Below are positions 43,455 to 52,322 of a DNA stretch of 64,000 nucleotides, piece after piece. The position numbers and the translations under genes were made by a program. The stretch lies in NCBI RefSeq assembly GCF_000243155.2, contig NC_018017.1, forward strand, positions 2,480,001-2,544,000. The letters are read 5' to 3'. The notes under the pieces are model-generated. The model had not been told where the DNA came from and did not search any database. It saw only the letters and a list, made by a program, of their open reading frames with translations. The DNA is from Desulfitobacterium dehalogenans ATCC 51507 (GTDB taxonomy: Bacteria > Bacillota > Desulfitobacteriia > Desulfitobacteriales > Desulfitobacteriaceae). Within the stretch, counting starts at the first letter, position 1. Each line of letters starts with the position of its first letter.

Positions 43455-43578
43455 CCTTTCGTCGCTTACGAGGTTAGTTGACGGATTCGGGCAACAAGGT
43501 GTAAGCCCTACGCATGACTGCGATTCACCCCAAAAGATAGTCCCCCGCTCTAAACATATGGTTTAGATTCAGCCCACA
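43455..43578 (-). ncRNA. c-di-AMP riboswitch (ydaO/yuaA class)
   Basis: Read on the minus strand: a GCTGAATC segment, GGGGTGAATCGCAG, then the highly conserved end GCCCGAATCCGTCAACTAACC, TCGTAAGCG. This order is the hallmark of the class. It ends within 15 bases of the hydrolase start. In characterised members c-di-AMP turns expression off; direction here is inferred from the class. Control of NlpC/P60 hydrolases is a known pairing. Confidence 0.92.
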
Positions 43579-43712
43579 TTTCTTATGTAGTATTCGCCGA
43601 AAATTTCCTTATTCCTCCACGTAAATAATGGCAAAAGCCTATAATCTTGGAAACTGATGTTATTTATATCTATTCAACAGCTTTTTTTCTGTGCACATGA
43701 AGTATACTATAC

Positions 43713-43740
43713 AAAAAACACCTCTCTTACGAGAGGTGTT
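43713..43740 (-). terminator. Terminator of the large RNA
   Basis: Minus strand AACACCTCTC, GTAA loop, GAGAGGTGTT, then TTTTTG: a perfect 10-bp stem ending the RNA at 44319-43714. Confidence 0.85.
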
Positions 43741-44319
43741 GCCCTTTGAGCCTTAGGACACCAACGAATAAATATTGCGCCATAGGTCAAGTAGGTTTTC
43801 CCACTGAGCTCCTTCAGTTTCCTGTTAGGCGGTTTCCCTTTTCCCTCAGTCTAGAATGTTGCCAGCTCCAGCACTTGATCGCCACTAAGAACGCACTTTA
43901 ATCCTCGTTAGTTTTCGCTCTAGAAGTTTTCCTTAACGCTCCGTGACAGTCTAGCCTCTTTTGCAGAAAAGAATTTCAGGCAACTTAAGTCCATCGGCCA
44001 ATAGACAGAAGTTCCTTCAGCCCTCCCAACTTCTCCACCTCAAGGCAGGCTACACTGCACTAAGTTCCTTCCTAATGCAGGTTCATACCCTAAGCCATAA
44101 CCAGAAAACAGCCACGAACTTAGGCCTCCACGGAAGAGGGTATCGCCCGCATGCCATTGCAGATCCCCCTCATCCTTAACTCCCAGCAGCAACCCTCGAC
44201 TGGGCGTCGAAAGCCACCACCAGGAACTTCATCGGTATGCCCTTAGCGGATTCTTAGGCCCGCCTTCGACTGTCATTTTACGCACTAGAATTGCGCACCA
44301 TAGCTCAAAGAAGATTACA
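43714..44319 (-). ncRNA. Large structured non-coding RNA (about 600 nt), candidate OLE RNA
   Basis: About 600 bases with no credible protein frame and its own intrinsic terminator. Purine-rich, GNRA-like and conserved-looking blocks on the minus strand (GACAGTCGAAGGCGGGCC, then GATGAAGTTCC, GGCTTTCGACGCCCAGTC) suggest a folded RNA. A TACAAT -10-like box at 44326-44331 would start it near 44319, giving about 606 nt. Length and occurrence in a Clostridial spore-former fit OLE RNA, which associates with a membrane protein (OAP); no OAP-like gene is near. It is not RNase P RNA, tmRNA or 6S. A group II intron is unlikely since no domain V stem is seen. The OLE assignment is from memory and unverified. 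Confidence 0.55.
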
Positions 44320-44418
44320 TCGATTATTGTACACCGAAATGAACAATTTTTAAAACAACCTTTGCCTATTCATATTCACGATTCTCTTTGATAATGAATG
44401 AAAAGAAGGAGTAAACTC

Positions 44419-44446
44419 AAAAAAAGAGAGCTTTGCGCTCTCTTTT
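44419..44446 (-). terminator. Terminator of the regulator-acuA-HD operon
   Basis: Minus strand AAAAGAGAGC, GCAAA, GCTCTCTTTT, then more T. Confidence 0.85.
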
Positions 44447-44536
44447 GCCTTATTAAAACAATTTAACAAAATCAAAATCATTTAATCGTTAAATTTTTAA
44501 ATAAAATGATGTTTTAATATATTTTTCCTGCCGGAT

Positions 44537-44815
44537 TTAAACCGATTTCGCTTGAGATCCAGGTTTTCCGTCAGAAAAAAACTTCCGCAGCAACACTTCG
44601 ATACTGCCGGGCAAATCCTGTGCAGCTTGTTTAATCTGAACAGACCGCCATTCAATTTCCTCTAATAAGAGTTGGGTTCGTGGCGAGGAAATATAGGCTT
44701 GGGGCTGTTCCGGAGTAAATAAGCCTTTAGCAACCAAAAGGACAATGAGAATGACTAAAATACGTTTCAACCAACGCAATGGATATACCGTCCTTTCCCA
44801 AGAAGATATATCCAT
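44537..44815 (-). CDS. Small membrane-anchored protein, unknown
   Basis: 92 residues, one membrane helix (about residues 15-33) preceded by a basic RWLKR and followed by a soluble helix (QLLLEEIEWRSVQIKQAAQDL) and a basic tail. It lies 12 bases after the HD gene and ends the operon. No known family. Confidence 0.72.
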   Translation of the reverse strand: MDISSWERTVYPLRWLKRILVILIVLLVAKGLFTPEQPQAYISSPRTQLLLEEIEWRSVQIKQAAQDLPGSIEVLLRKFFSDGKPGSQAKSV

Positions 44816-44827
44816 AGTTTAACCAGC

Positions 44828-45427
44828 TTAGTCCTTTTTAAGTCTCATTTTTTCTAATTCGGACCAAAAATTCTCGGAATACAAAAAGAGGGGCTCGAAA
44901 AGTACCCGGGCTGTCTCGGTATAGAGATGCTTATGATAGTGACTAATTCTTTCACGGTAAAAGGATTCACAGGAATCCGGCCCAAAAAAGGGTTTTCCTT
45001 CTTTTCCTGCCCACGCAAAAAGCCTTGCTATACCTATAGGGCCTACAAAGTCCAATTTATCGGCATCATAAAGAATCTTCGCTTCCAAAGTTTCCGGTTC
45101 ATAACCTTCCCGTGAGTGGGAAAGAACGGCTGTTTTAACGGCTTCGATAATGTTTTCAGGGTAACCGCATTTTTGAAGTATTCCACCTGCCAAAGCCGAT
45201 CCGCTTTCAGCATGAGTTCTCGATAAAGTTCCGGAGCGGCCGATATCATGAAGAATAGCTGCCAGCTCCACAATCACTAGATCAGCACTCTCCTGTATTC
45301 CAATCTTCTTTCCCCATTCTCTGACCCGAAGGGCATGTTCCAGATCATGGGCTTGGTCTTTACGCCCGTAAATCCCCTGCACAGCGTTAATTACCGGGTT
45401 TAAAGGGTCTTGATTCATCTCCAGCAA
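44828..45427 (-). CDS. HD-domain phosphohydrolase
   Basis: About 200 residues. The HD metal-binding residues appear in order: HDLEHALRV (H near residue 28), LAAILHDIGR (HD near 62), SHSREG, and LYDADKLDFVG (D near 125), so the fold is an HD superfamily phosphohydrolase, perhaps acting on nucleotides. The TTG at 45427 follows GGGGGTG by 6 bases; a GTG at 45436 that overlaps the acuA stop is an alternative. Substrate unknown. Operon context with acuA does not decide it. Confidence 0.85.
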   Translation of the reverse strand: MLEMNQDPLNPVINAVQGIYGRKDQAHDLEHALRVREWGKKIGIQESADLVIVELAAILHDIGRSGTLSRTHAESGSALAGGILQKCGYPENIIEAVKTAVLSHSREGYEPETLEAKILYDADKLDFVGPIGIARLFAWAGKEGKPFFGPDSCESFYRERISHYHKHLYTETARVLFEPLFLYSENFWSELEKMRLKKD

Positions 45428-45432
45428 GGCAA

Positions 45433-46041
45433 TCACCCCCGATCAGAATTCAAGAACAAAATTCTTTCAAAATGCTCGATACTCTTTTGAGAAAGGTTTT
45501 TTCCATAGCGTGCCGTAAGCATATTGGCCGGATGGGAGCATATCTCGTCGTCATCTGTCTCCCTTATGAGCAGACCTGCGCTTGACATAAGACGATCCAT
45601 CACCTCACGGTACTCCCAAACCCGAAGTCCTGTCCTTTCCAGGTCCCAGTGCCAATAATATTCTGTGGCTATGACGAGATGATTCTCCATGGTGGGATCT
45701 AAAAAAGCTACTTCAAGCAGTTTTTTTCCCACTCCAAGACCCCGAACTTTTGGGGAAACCTCAATTGCTCCTAATTCCAAGAGTTCTGGAGGGCCCTCAG
45801 CCCATCGTTCAAAAGCATCCGGAGGATGAAAGGTCACGTAGCCCACGACATCGGTCCCGATCCGTGCAATAACAATTCGGCCATTAGGAATTTGACTGAT
45901 TTCTATCAAGGCCTCTTTTTGGCGCTTCGGAGGGCGGAATGCCCGCAAATCATCGTCTAAAGTCAGTTGGCTTAAGCTCTCCGCCGTAACCGGCCCTTCA
46001 ACAATAAGCTCCCCTTTATGGGTCGGAAAGGTCTGTTTCAC
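45433..46041 (-). CDS. acuA: AcuA-like protein N-acetyltransferase
   Basis: 202-residue GNAT protein. In Bacillus AcuA acetylates and inactivates acetyl-CoA synthetase. It matches the known AcuA wording along its length: LIVEGPVTAESL, RAFRPPKRQKEALIEI, FERWAEGPPELLELGAIEV, RGLGVGKKLLEVAFLDPTMEN (acetyl-CoA loop), TEYYWHWDLERTGLRVWEYR, SSHPAN-like CSHPANML. Third from the end of a four-gene operon; no acs or acuC gene is near, unlike the Bacillus acuABC locus. Confidence 0.92.
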   Translation of the reverse strand: MKQTFPTHKGELIVEGPVTAESLSQLTLDDDLRAFRPPKRQKEALIEISQIPNGRIVIARIGTDVVGYVTFHPPDAFERWAEGPPELLELGAIEVSPKVRGLGVGKKLLEVAFLDPTMENHLVIATEYYWHWDLERTGLRVWEYREVMDRLMSSAGLLIRETDDDEICSHPANMLTARYGKNLSQKSIEHFERILFLNSDRG

Positions 46042-46067
46042 CCTATATCCTCCTTACGGAACTTTGG

Positions 46068-46967
46068 TTATGGATTAAGATTATAACGCTTAAGCTTATT
46101 GTACAGTGTTGCTAAGGAAATGTTAAGGGCTCTTGCCGCTCTTTTCTTTCCTTCCAGTGTAAATCCATAGCGCTCCAAAGCACTTCGTAAAAGAATTTCC
46201 TCCATTCGCTCTAAAGGCATCACTCCATGGCCAAACCCATCTTCTTTAGATATCCCCAAATTGTCGCTAAGATGACGCTGAGAGATATGGGATTCGTTAG
46301 CTACATGCATGGCTCTGTTGATAATTTGTTTTAATTCTTCTACATTGCCCGGCCAGCGATAGGATAAGAGAACTTCCTCGGCCTGCGGTGTTAGCCCTTG
46401 AATAGACTTTCTCAATTCCAAATTAAATACCCTGATATAATGATGGACTAAGGGAAGTATATCCTCTTTTCTTAGACGTAGGGGTGGAATAGAAATCTCC
46501 CACTGACTGACATAGTCATATAAATCCGGATCAAAGGCTTTCTCCAATCTCATTAAATGAATATTTTGTGATGAACTAAGAAATATTCTAAACTTTTTCT
46601 TCTCTATTCGTTCAAGAGCTCTATAAAGCAGATTCTGCTCTTCAAGGCTGAGACTCGCCACTTCACGAAAATAAATACTTCCCCCCTCATAAGGACATAG
46701 TTGGTTGATATCAAAACCTGGAGCAAGTATTTCGCGAATCATATCTTCGTCTTTAATACAATCCACTATAAGCAAGGGCTGGTGGGAGCGTTCACTCTCT
46801 TTATGCAGAAAACCGGCTAAAAGTAGTTTACCCGTACTGACTTCACCCTGAAACATAACCGGATCATTTTCTTTAGCCGCCTTTCGGCATCCCTCAATGG
46901 CCTGCCGTAATCCTTTGCTCTCTCCGATGATATCTTGGCTTAAGGAATAAACGAGAAACATCGGCAT
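46068..46967 (-). CDS. Sigma-54-type AAA+ regulator with lost Walker B and GAFTGA
   Basis: About 299 residues from ATG 46967 (MPMFLVYSLS), 7 bases after GGGGG. The AAA+ body of a bacterial enhancer-binding protein is recognisable: Walker A GEVSTGKLLLA, the sensor region WEISIPPLRLRKEDILPLVHH, RWPGNVEELKQIINRA, and a C-terminal Fis-type helix-turn-helix (KKRAARALNISLATLYNKLKRY). The GAFTGA loop that contacts sigma-54 is absent, and the Walker B acidic pair is missing (GGSIYFREV in place of the usual LFLDE). It therefore probably does not remodel sigma-54 and may act as an ordinary DNA-binding regulator. Upstream of acuA by 26 bases. Confidence 0.85.
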   Translation of the reverse strand: MPMFLVYSLSQDIIGESKGLRQAIEGCRKAAKENDPVMFQGEVSTGKLLLAGFLHKESERSHQPLLIVDCIKDEDMIREILAPGFDINQLCPYEGGSIYFREVASLSLEEQNLLYRALERIEKKKFRIFLSSSQNIHLMRLEKAFDPDLYDYVSQWEISIPPLRLRKEDILPLVHHYIRVFNLELRKSIQGLTPQAEEVLLSYRWPGNVEELKQIINRAMHVANESHISQRHLSDNLGISKEDGFGHGVMPLERMEEILLRSALERYGFTLEGKKRAARALNISLATLYNKLKRYNLNP

Positions 46968-47090
46968 ATCTATCCCCCTTACAGTCACCAAAGACTTATC
47001 TGATACTAATACAATTTATCCTTTCTATTGTATACTATAACAGAATAGAACAAAAGATATTTTTCACTGTTTAATAATGTTTTTAAATAA

Positions 47091-47125
47091 TAAAAAGGTC
47101 CTAATGACTATTTATCATCAGGACC
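47091..47125 (-). terminator. Terminator after ahcY
   Basis: Minus strand GGTCCTgATGA paired with TCATtAGGACC, then TTTTTATTATTT. Confidence 0.8.
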
Positions 47126-47158
47126 CTGATACCAGATTATTATTTTCAAGAGTCTTGC

Positions 47159-48457
47159 TTAACTGTGCTGCCAGCTGGCAAGGTAGCGTTCTTGTTCCTC
47201 AGATAGTTGATCAATACTTAAACCCAGGGTTTTTAATTTAAGCTCAGCCACTCTAGTGTCCATTTCGGAAGGAACAGAATAGACTTTTGGCTCCAAGGGA
47301 GTTTTAACTGTGGCGAGATAATGCAATGCTAGGGCTTGTAAAGCAAAGGTCATATCCATAACTTCTGCGGGATGACCGTCTCCTGCCGCTAAATTGACCA
47401 AGCGGCCTTCTGCTAAAAGGTATATCTTTCGTCCATCCTGAAGCAAGTATTCTTGAATATTGCGACGAACCTCACGGTGACTCTGGGCCATTGCCGCCAA
47501 TTGAACTTTGTTCACTTCTACATCGAAGTGACCTGCATTGGAGAGTATTGCCCCGTCCTTCATGACCAGGAAATGTTCACCTGAGATGACATTCTTATTT
47601 CCTGTTACGGTGACGAAAAAATCACCTAAAGGAGCGGCATCTAACATGGGCATCACTTCAAAACCATCCATCCAAGCTTCATTGGCTTTAATAGGGTTCA
47701 CTTCACAGATAACGACTCGGGCGCCTAGGCCCTTAGCGCGTAAAGCTACACCTTTTCCACACCAGCCATAGCCCACCACACAAACGGTCTTTCCGGCAAC
47801 CACCAGATTCGTTGTGCGCATAATACCATCCCAAACCGATTGACCTGTGCCATAGCGATTGTCAAAAAGGTATTTCATCTCAGCATCATTGACCGCAATC
47901 ATGGGAAAGGCCAATTCTCCGTTCTTCTCCATGGCTCGTAACCTTAGGATGCCTGTAGTAGTCTCTTCAGCGCCTCCCTGTACCTTAGGCAATAATTCCC
48001 GGCGTTCTTTGTGGAGGGTAGATACCAAATCTCCACCATCATCAATAATATAATCCGGCTCAAAATCCAAAGCCTTGTGAAGATGTTGATGGTACTCTTC
48101 ATCGGTGGCACCATACCAAGCATGGGCATGAACACCGCCGGCTACCAAGGCAGCGACCACATCATCCTGGGTGGATAAAGGATTGCTCGCCGCCACGGTA
48201 ACTTCCGCTCCGCCAGCTTGAATCACTTTAGCCAGATAAGCAGTCTTTGCTTCTAAATGCAGGCAAATGGTCACTTTTTTACCCTTAAAGGGCAGCGTTT
48301 TCTCAAACTCTTCTCTTAAGGTGTTGAGAACCGGCATATGAGCTTGTACCCAATCAATTTTTAATTGTCCTTGCGGTGCCAATCCTATGTCCCGAATCGT
48401 TGATTCCATATTGTCCTGGCTAGGCCAGGTCACCCCCTCTTTTACTTTCATTTTCAC
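47159..48457 (-). CDS. ahcY: S-adenosylhomocysteinase
   Basis: 432-residue cytoplasmic NAD-dependent enzyme that splits S-adenosylhomocysteine to adenosine and homocysteine, keeping methyl transfer running. Motifs: [38 protein letters not shown] (active-site Glu), [19 protein letters not shown] (NAD-binding Rossmann), and [11 protein letters not shown]. It begins at GTG overlapping the mrp stop (GTGA), or at the internal ATG of MESTIRDIG 16 codons in. Pairing with mrp in one transcript is an oddity, not a known functional link. Confidence 0.94.
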   Translation of the reverse strand: MKMKVKEGVTWPSQDNMESTIRDIGLAPQGQLKIDWVQAHMPVLNTLREEFEKTLPFKGKKVTICLHLEAKTAYLAKVIQAGGAEVTVAASNPLSTQDDVVAALVAGGVHAHAWYGATDEEYHQHLHKALDFEPDYIIDDGGDLVSTLHKERRELLPKVQGGAEETTTGILRLRAMEKNGELAFPMIAVNDAEMKYLFDNRYGTGQSVWDGIMRTTNLVVAGKTVCVVGYGWCGKGVALRAKGLGARVVICEVNPIKANEAWMDGFEVMPMLDAAPLGDFFVTVTGNKNVISGEHFLVMKDGAILSNAGHFDVEVNKVQLAAMAQSHREVRRNIQEYLLQDGRKIYLLAEGRLVNLAAGDGHPAEVMDMTFALQALALHYLATVKTPLEPKVYSVPSEMDTRVAELKLKTLGLSIDQLSEEQERYLASWQHS

Positions 48458-49296
48458 TTTTGTATTTTCTGTATAACCTCAGCCAAATTCCTGGCAATTT
48501 GCGTAAAGTTAGCGGATTCATAATCCTCTATCTTGCCCAGATCCGACATTGTGGCCAAAACAGGGTCAATGGGTAATTGACCGAGATAGGGAATCTCATT
48601 TTGGGCGGCTTCCTCTTCCCCATGGGGTTTTCCAAAAATCTCAATTTGCTCCTCACACTGCGGGCAAGCAACATAGGCCATATTTTCTACCAAGCCATAT
48701 AAGGTTGCGTCGTATTTTTTGACCATATTGATAGCCTTACGAACAATCATTCCCGCCAGCTGTTGAGGGCTGGTTACGATAACCACTCCGGATACCGGCA
48801 AGGATTGCATGACAGTAATGGGGACATCTCCTGTTCCGGGTGGTAGATCGATGAGCAGATAATCCAACTCCCCCCAAACGACATCCGTCCAGAACTGCTG
48901 CACCAATTGGGTAATGATTGAACCACGCCAGATCACCGGATCATCTTCGTTAGGAATCATTAGATTGAGGGACATCACTTTAATTCCATGTGAGGTTTCA
49001 CCTGGAATAACCCCTACTTCATTCATATTGGCCTTATCCTTCAGTCCGAAAATTCTCGGAATGCTGGGTCCGGTTATATCCGCGTCCAATATCCCCACTT
49101 TAAAGCCTTGTCGTATTAAACTCACCGCAAGCATAGAGGTAACGGAGGATTTCCCCACTCCTCCTTTGCCACTCATGACCGCTATGACATTTTTGATATT
49201 GCTGGCTTGTTGGGCTTTTGTTTTTTCCGGTTGTGTGGGGCAGCTTCCCGTAGTACAGGAACTTGCCGATGGGCAGGATCCGCAGGCGTCACTCAT
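48454..49296 (-). CDS. mrp: Mrp/NBP35-family P-loop iron-sulfur carrier
   Basis: 280 residues. The N-terminus is Cys-rich (C5, C8, C14, C19 within [19 protein letters not shown]) as in Nbp35-type proteins. The deviant Walker [15 protein letters not shown] (about residue 41) and [14 protein letters not shown] are diagnostic for Mrp/Apb[13 protein letters not shown] (CxxC near residue 215) is the cluster-binding site. Acts in iron-sulfur cluster assembly and transfer. Cotranscribed with ahcY. Confidence 0.93.
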   Translation of the reverse strand: MSDACGSCPSASSCTTGSCPTQPEKTKAQQASNIKNVIAVMSGKGGVGKSSVTSMLAVSLIRQGFKVGILDADITGPSIPRIFGLKDKANMNEVGVIPGETSHGIKVMSLNLMIPNEDDPVIWRGSIITQLVQQFWTDVVWGELDYLLIDLPPGTGDVPITVMQSLPVSGVVIVTSPQQLAGMIVRKAINMVKKYDATLYGLVENMAYVACPQCEEQIEIFGKPHGEEEAAQNEIPYLGQLPIDPVLATMSDLGKIEDYESANFTQIARNLAEVIQKIQK

Positions 49297-49413
49297 GATC
49301 TTTTCTTCCTTTCTTTCTGAGAATAAGCATATATGTTGAGGTTTTGATTATAGCATAGATTTTGGAGAGGGCGTTCGTGCCTATGGGTGGCACCGACAGT
49401 GGGTGACAGTCTT

Positions 49414-50030
49414 GTCCAGGTCGTGTAGCTTTACGCACAACGCACCTTCGGGCGTGATCTCCTGAAACCCTCCACTGGAGGCTTTCTTCATCGGAGCTCA
49501 CGTTCTCCATAGCTCCAGGGCTGGTCAACTCGCTTTCTTAACAGCTACGCCAAACCTCAGGGTAATACCTGATGTGAACCGTGGCTCCGCTATATTAAGA
49601 AAGCCTCGTTAACCCGAACGCCCTCCGCTAAATCCGTTCGCTCTTGTGCGCAAAGCTACGCTTGCGGGTCTTTTTCAGCTCTATTTTTAGGCCTTTTGGG
49701 GTCTTTTCGGAGTAGCCGGTCATACCGTGGAGCGGCACCAGCAGAGGATGAAAAAAGCTGCTAAGGTCAGGTAACTTATCCTACATCTGCGCCGCTCAAA
49801 CCCGAAAGACAGCCCAAGGATTTTGCTTTAAGGCAGAGAACGGATTCTAAGCGAGCAGGTAAGCAATCTTCGCGAAAAGACTGCAGCGGAGTCGGGTTGG
49901 AAACAGGACGTTTCCAACCGGCCATTGAGCAGGAGCGATTTGGCCGGGCACCCGACAGAGCGAAGGTCTTGAGCGATTAGATTGCTCCGCGCTGCTTATG
50001 GAGTGAACGCCGAAAGCAAAATCCTGGAGA
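49414..50030 (-). repeat. Dispersed repeat copy B (617 bp, non-coding)
   Basis: Fills the 750-bp gap between mrp and pepF. It is antiparallel to copy A and matches copy C over 49780-50030. The 207-bp core (49818-50024) is bounded by the same 12-bp inverted repeats, shorter than in A or C (291 and 296 bp), consistent with an internal deletion. The stop-proximal module occurs twice in this region (near 49388 and 49733). No gene. Confidence 0.85.
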
Positions 50031-50048
50031 ATTAGCTTTTAGGTTTTT

Positions 50049-51854
50049 TTAGAGTAGCGCCTCTAAGCGATCCAGCAGACTGGTGAAGACCTGAAGAGCC
50101 TCCCTTACCGGAACCGGAGTCTCCATATCGACGCCTGCCTTGCGCAGCAGCTCAATCGGGTAGTCGGAGCTGCCACTGGATAGAAATTTAAGGTAACGCT
50201 CCACTGCCGGTTCTCCTTCATCAAGAATTTTTCTCGCTAAAGCTGTGGCTGCAGAGAATCCTGTAGCGTATTTATAGACATAAAATGCATTGTAAAAATG
50301 AGGAATTCTTGCCCATTCCATCGCAATTTGCGGGTCCATCACCACATCCGGTCCATAGTAATCCGTATTGAGCTGAAGATATATACTGGAGAGTAATTCA
50401 GCAGTCAAAGCTTCCCCCTGTTCAACCATGGCATGGGTCTTCTTTTCAAATTCAGCAAACATGGTCTGACGGAAAACAGTACCTCTGAATTGCTCCAGAT
50501 AATGATTGAGCAAATAAGCCAACAATTTGGGATCTTCCGTGGTTTTGAGCAAGTGCTCCATAACTAAGGCTTCATTGAGAGTAGATGCCACTTCCGCTAC
50601 AAAGATCTTGTAACCGGCATAGATATGAGGCTGAGTACGGTTGGAAAAATAAGTGTGGAGTGAATGCCCCATCTCATGGGCAATCGTAAACATCGAATCC
50701 AAAGTATCCTGATGATTAAGCAGTACATAAGGGTGGGAGCGGTAGGTCCCCCAGGAATAAGCGCCACTGGTTTTTCCCTGGTTTTCATAGACATCAATCC
50801 AGTGAGAAGTGAACCCTTCTTCTAAAACCTTACGATATTCAGATCCTAAGGGTTTGAGCCCTTCCAAACACATATCCACAGCCTCTTGATAAGGGATCGT
50901 CATCTTGGCTTCAGAGACAATGGGAACATAAATATCATACATATGTAAGTCGTCCAGCCCCAATGCTTTCTTTCTCAGCTTCACATAACGATGCATTTCC
51001 GGTAAAAACTCACGGACTGTATCAATCAAGGCATCATAGACCGTCAGGGGAACCTTATCATCATGTAAGGAAGCCTCTATAGCCGAGGGGTACCGTCTGG
51101 CCTTGGCAAAAAAGGCGTCCCCTTTAATATTGGAATTAAGTATAGCTGCCCAGGTATTAATTTGTTTTTGGTAAGTGCCATATAAGGTTTCGAAAGCTTC
51201 CTGACGTACTCGTCGATCTTCGCTTTCCATGAACTGAATATAATTTCCCTTGGTGAGTTCGACTTCCTCACCCTTCTCATTTTTAATACTGGGAAATTTA
51301 AGGTCAGCATTATTGGCCATACCAAAAATAGTGCTGGGACCTTCAGCTATTTCCCCCATTTCAGCCAGCAACTTTTCCTCTTGAGAGCTTAATACATGTT
51401 CACGTTTACGCAAGATATCCTCTAAGGCGTGGTCATAAAGAGTTATTTTTTCATTGGTTTTACGAAATCCTTCCAGCCTTCCTTCCGGTAAAGCGAGAAT
51501 TTCCGGAACGACAAAAGCTAAGGCGCTCCCCACTCGGACAGAAAGAGCACCGGCCCGATCCGTTAAAGCCTGATAACGAGAGTTTCGATTGTCTTCATCC
51601 CGGCGCATCCTTGCATAGGTATAGATTTCACCTACACTTTGCCCCACTTCATTCATCCATTCAAAGCAGGCCAACAAAGTTTCTACACTATCTCCCAAAT
51701 GTCCTTTGAAGGCTTCAGCCCGTTCTAAGAGCTTCTCTGCTTTAAGAAATTCTTCTTCCCAAGCTTGATCACTAGGGAAAATATCCTCAAGATGCCATTT
51801 ATATTGCTCAGGGATTTCCGAACGTGTTTTTAGTTTAGCTTGTTCCATAATCAT
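50049..51854 (-). CDS. pepF: Oligoendopeptidase F (M3 family)
   Basis: 601-residue zinc metalloendopeptidase that trims short peptides in the cytoplasm. The zinc motif HEMGHSLHTYFS (HExxH near residue 385) is intact, with the downstream Glu in EVASTLNEALVMEHLL. LNPNTK-type N-terminal and Y-x2-F-RGT-VFRQTMFAEFE (near 475) also fit M3B/PepF. Normal length. It is alone on the strand, with repeat copy B directly after its stop. Confidence 0.94.
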   Translation of the reverse strand: MIMEQAKLKTRSEIPEQYKWHLEDIFPSDQAWEEEFLKAEKLLERAEAFKGHLGDSVETLLACFEWMNEVGQSVGEIYTYARMRRDEDNRNSRYQALTDRAGALSVRVGSALAFVVPEILALPEGRLEGFRKTNEKITLYDHALEDILRKREHVLSSQEEKLLAEMGEIAEGPSTIFGMANNADLKFPSIKNEKGEEVELTKGNYIQFMESEDRRVRQEAFETLYGTYQKQINTWAAILNSNIKGDAFFAKARRYPSAIEASLHDDKVPLTVYDALIDTVREFLPEMHRYVKLRKKALGLDDLHMYDIYVPIVSEAKMTIPYQEAVDMCLEGLKPLGSEYRKVLEEGFTSHWIDVYENQGKTSGAYSWGTYRSHPYVLLNHQDTLDSMFTIAHEMGHSLHTYFSNRTQPHIYAGYKIFVAEVASTLNEALVMEHLLKTTEDPKLLAYLLNHYLEQFRGTVFRQTMFAEFEKKTHAMVEQGEALTAELLSSIYLQLNTDYYGPDVVMDPQIAMEWARIPHFYNAFYVYKYATGFSAATALARKILDEGEPAVERYLKFLSSGSSDYPIELLRKAGVDMETPVPVREALQVFTSLLDRLEALL

Positions 51855-51923
51855 TCCCTCCTTACTGACTTACCCTACCTGCTTATTATACACAGGATGG
51901 GGAAAATTTAGCAAAATTATTGT

Positions 51924-52044
51924 TAAAGAAAACCCGGCTTCGCCGTGCCTTTGATCCATACCTCCAGTGAGGCGAAGTCGTTGGTTGCCCTTATGCTTAG
52001 AAAGTATATAACGCAAGTTTATACTTTCAGATAGTGCAATAAAA
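51924..52044. repeat. 121-bp two-hairpin dispersed repeat, copy 2
   Basis: Copy of the element at 28186. The first hairpin reads GAAAGTATA/TATACTTTC here against GAAAGCATA/TATGCTTTC in copy 1, a paired change that keeps the stem. A terminator borders it at the same place as in copy 1. Confidence 0.75.
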
Positions 52045-52126
52045 AGTGAAACAGGCAGCGTACGTTCCACTGCCTGTTTCTGCCACCTCGTCCACCTATC
52101 TCCCAGGAAGGTTCCCCAACCTTCCA
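52041..52126 (-). ncRNA. Candidate small RNA (about 85 nt) with own promoter and terminator
   Basis: Minus strand TTGCAG (52155-52160), 17 bases, TAAAAT (52132-52137). The predicted transcript starts near 52125 with a perfect hairpin GGAAGGTT/AACCTTCC and ends with GAAACAGGCAG/CTGCCTGTTTC plus T-rich ACTTTTTATT. There is no conserved protein frame. Prediction only. Confidence 0.5.
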
Positions 52127-52261
52127 CACATATTTTAACGTGCTTGTAAGGTTTCTGCAAGTTCAAAGTATACAAATATCTTAAATATCAAGAATTTACT
52201 AAGACGATTCCCCCTGGGCGCAAGATTTTCCCCTCAGCATGTATTGGTTAAAAAGTTTTCC

Positions 52262-52290
52262 TTTTCAATTGGCAAAGTTCCTGATATAAT
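52262..52290 (+). promoter_or_regulatory. Promoter of the pheA T-box transcript
   Basis: Extended -10 TGATATAAT (TATAAT at 52285-52290) with a weak TTTTCA -35 at 52262-52267 and a 17-base spacer. Confidence 0.6.
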
Positions 52291-52322
52291 TGATAAAATT
52301 GAATTCAAAAATTAATTAATAA

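Larger units (their letters stand above)
43445..44536. other. Non-coding region around the large RNA
   Basis: About 1.1 kb without protein genes. It contains the c-di-AMP riboswitch, 130 bases of upstream leader and promoter area, the terminator and body of the large RNA, then A/T-rich sequence ending in the 44419 terminator of the next operon. Confidence 0.75.

Noticed and set aside
43961-44179. A 72-codon plus-strand frame in the large RNA region
   Set aside because: No ribosome site and opposite to the terminator; the composition follows RNA structure.
43714-44319. Group II intron or RNase P RNA
   Set aside because: Although GTGCG occurs near one end, no domain V-like hairpin or maturase is present, and the GAGGAAAGTCC block of RNase P RNA is absent.
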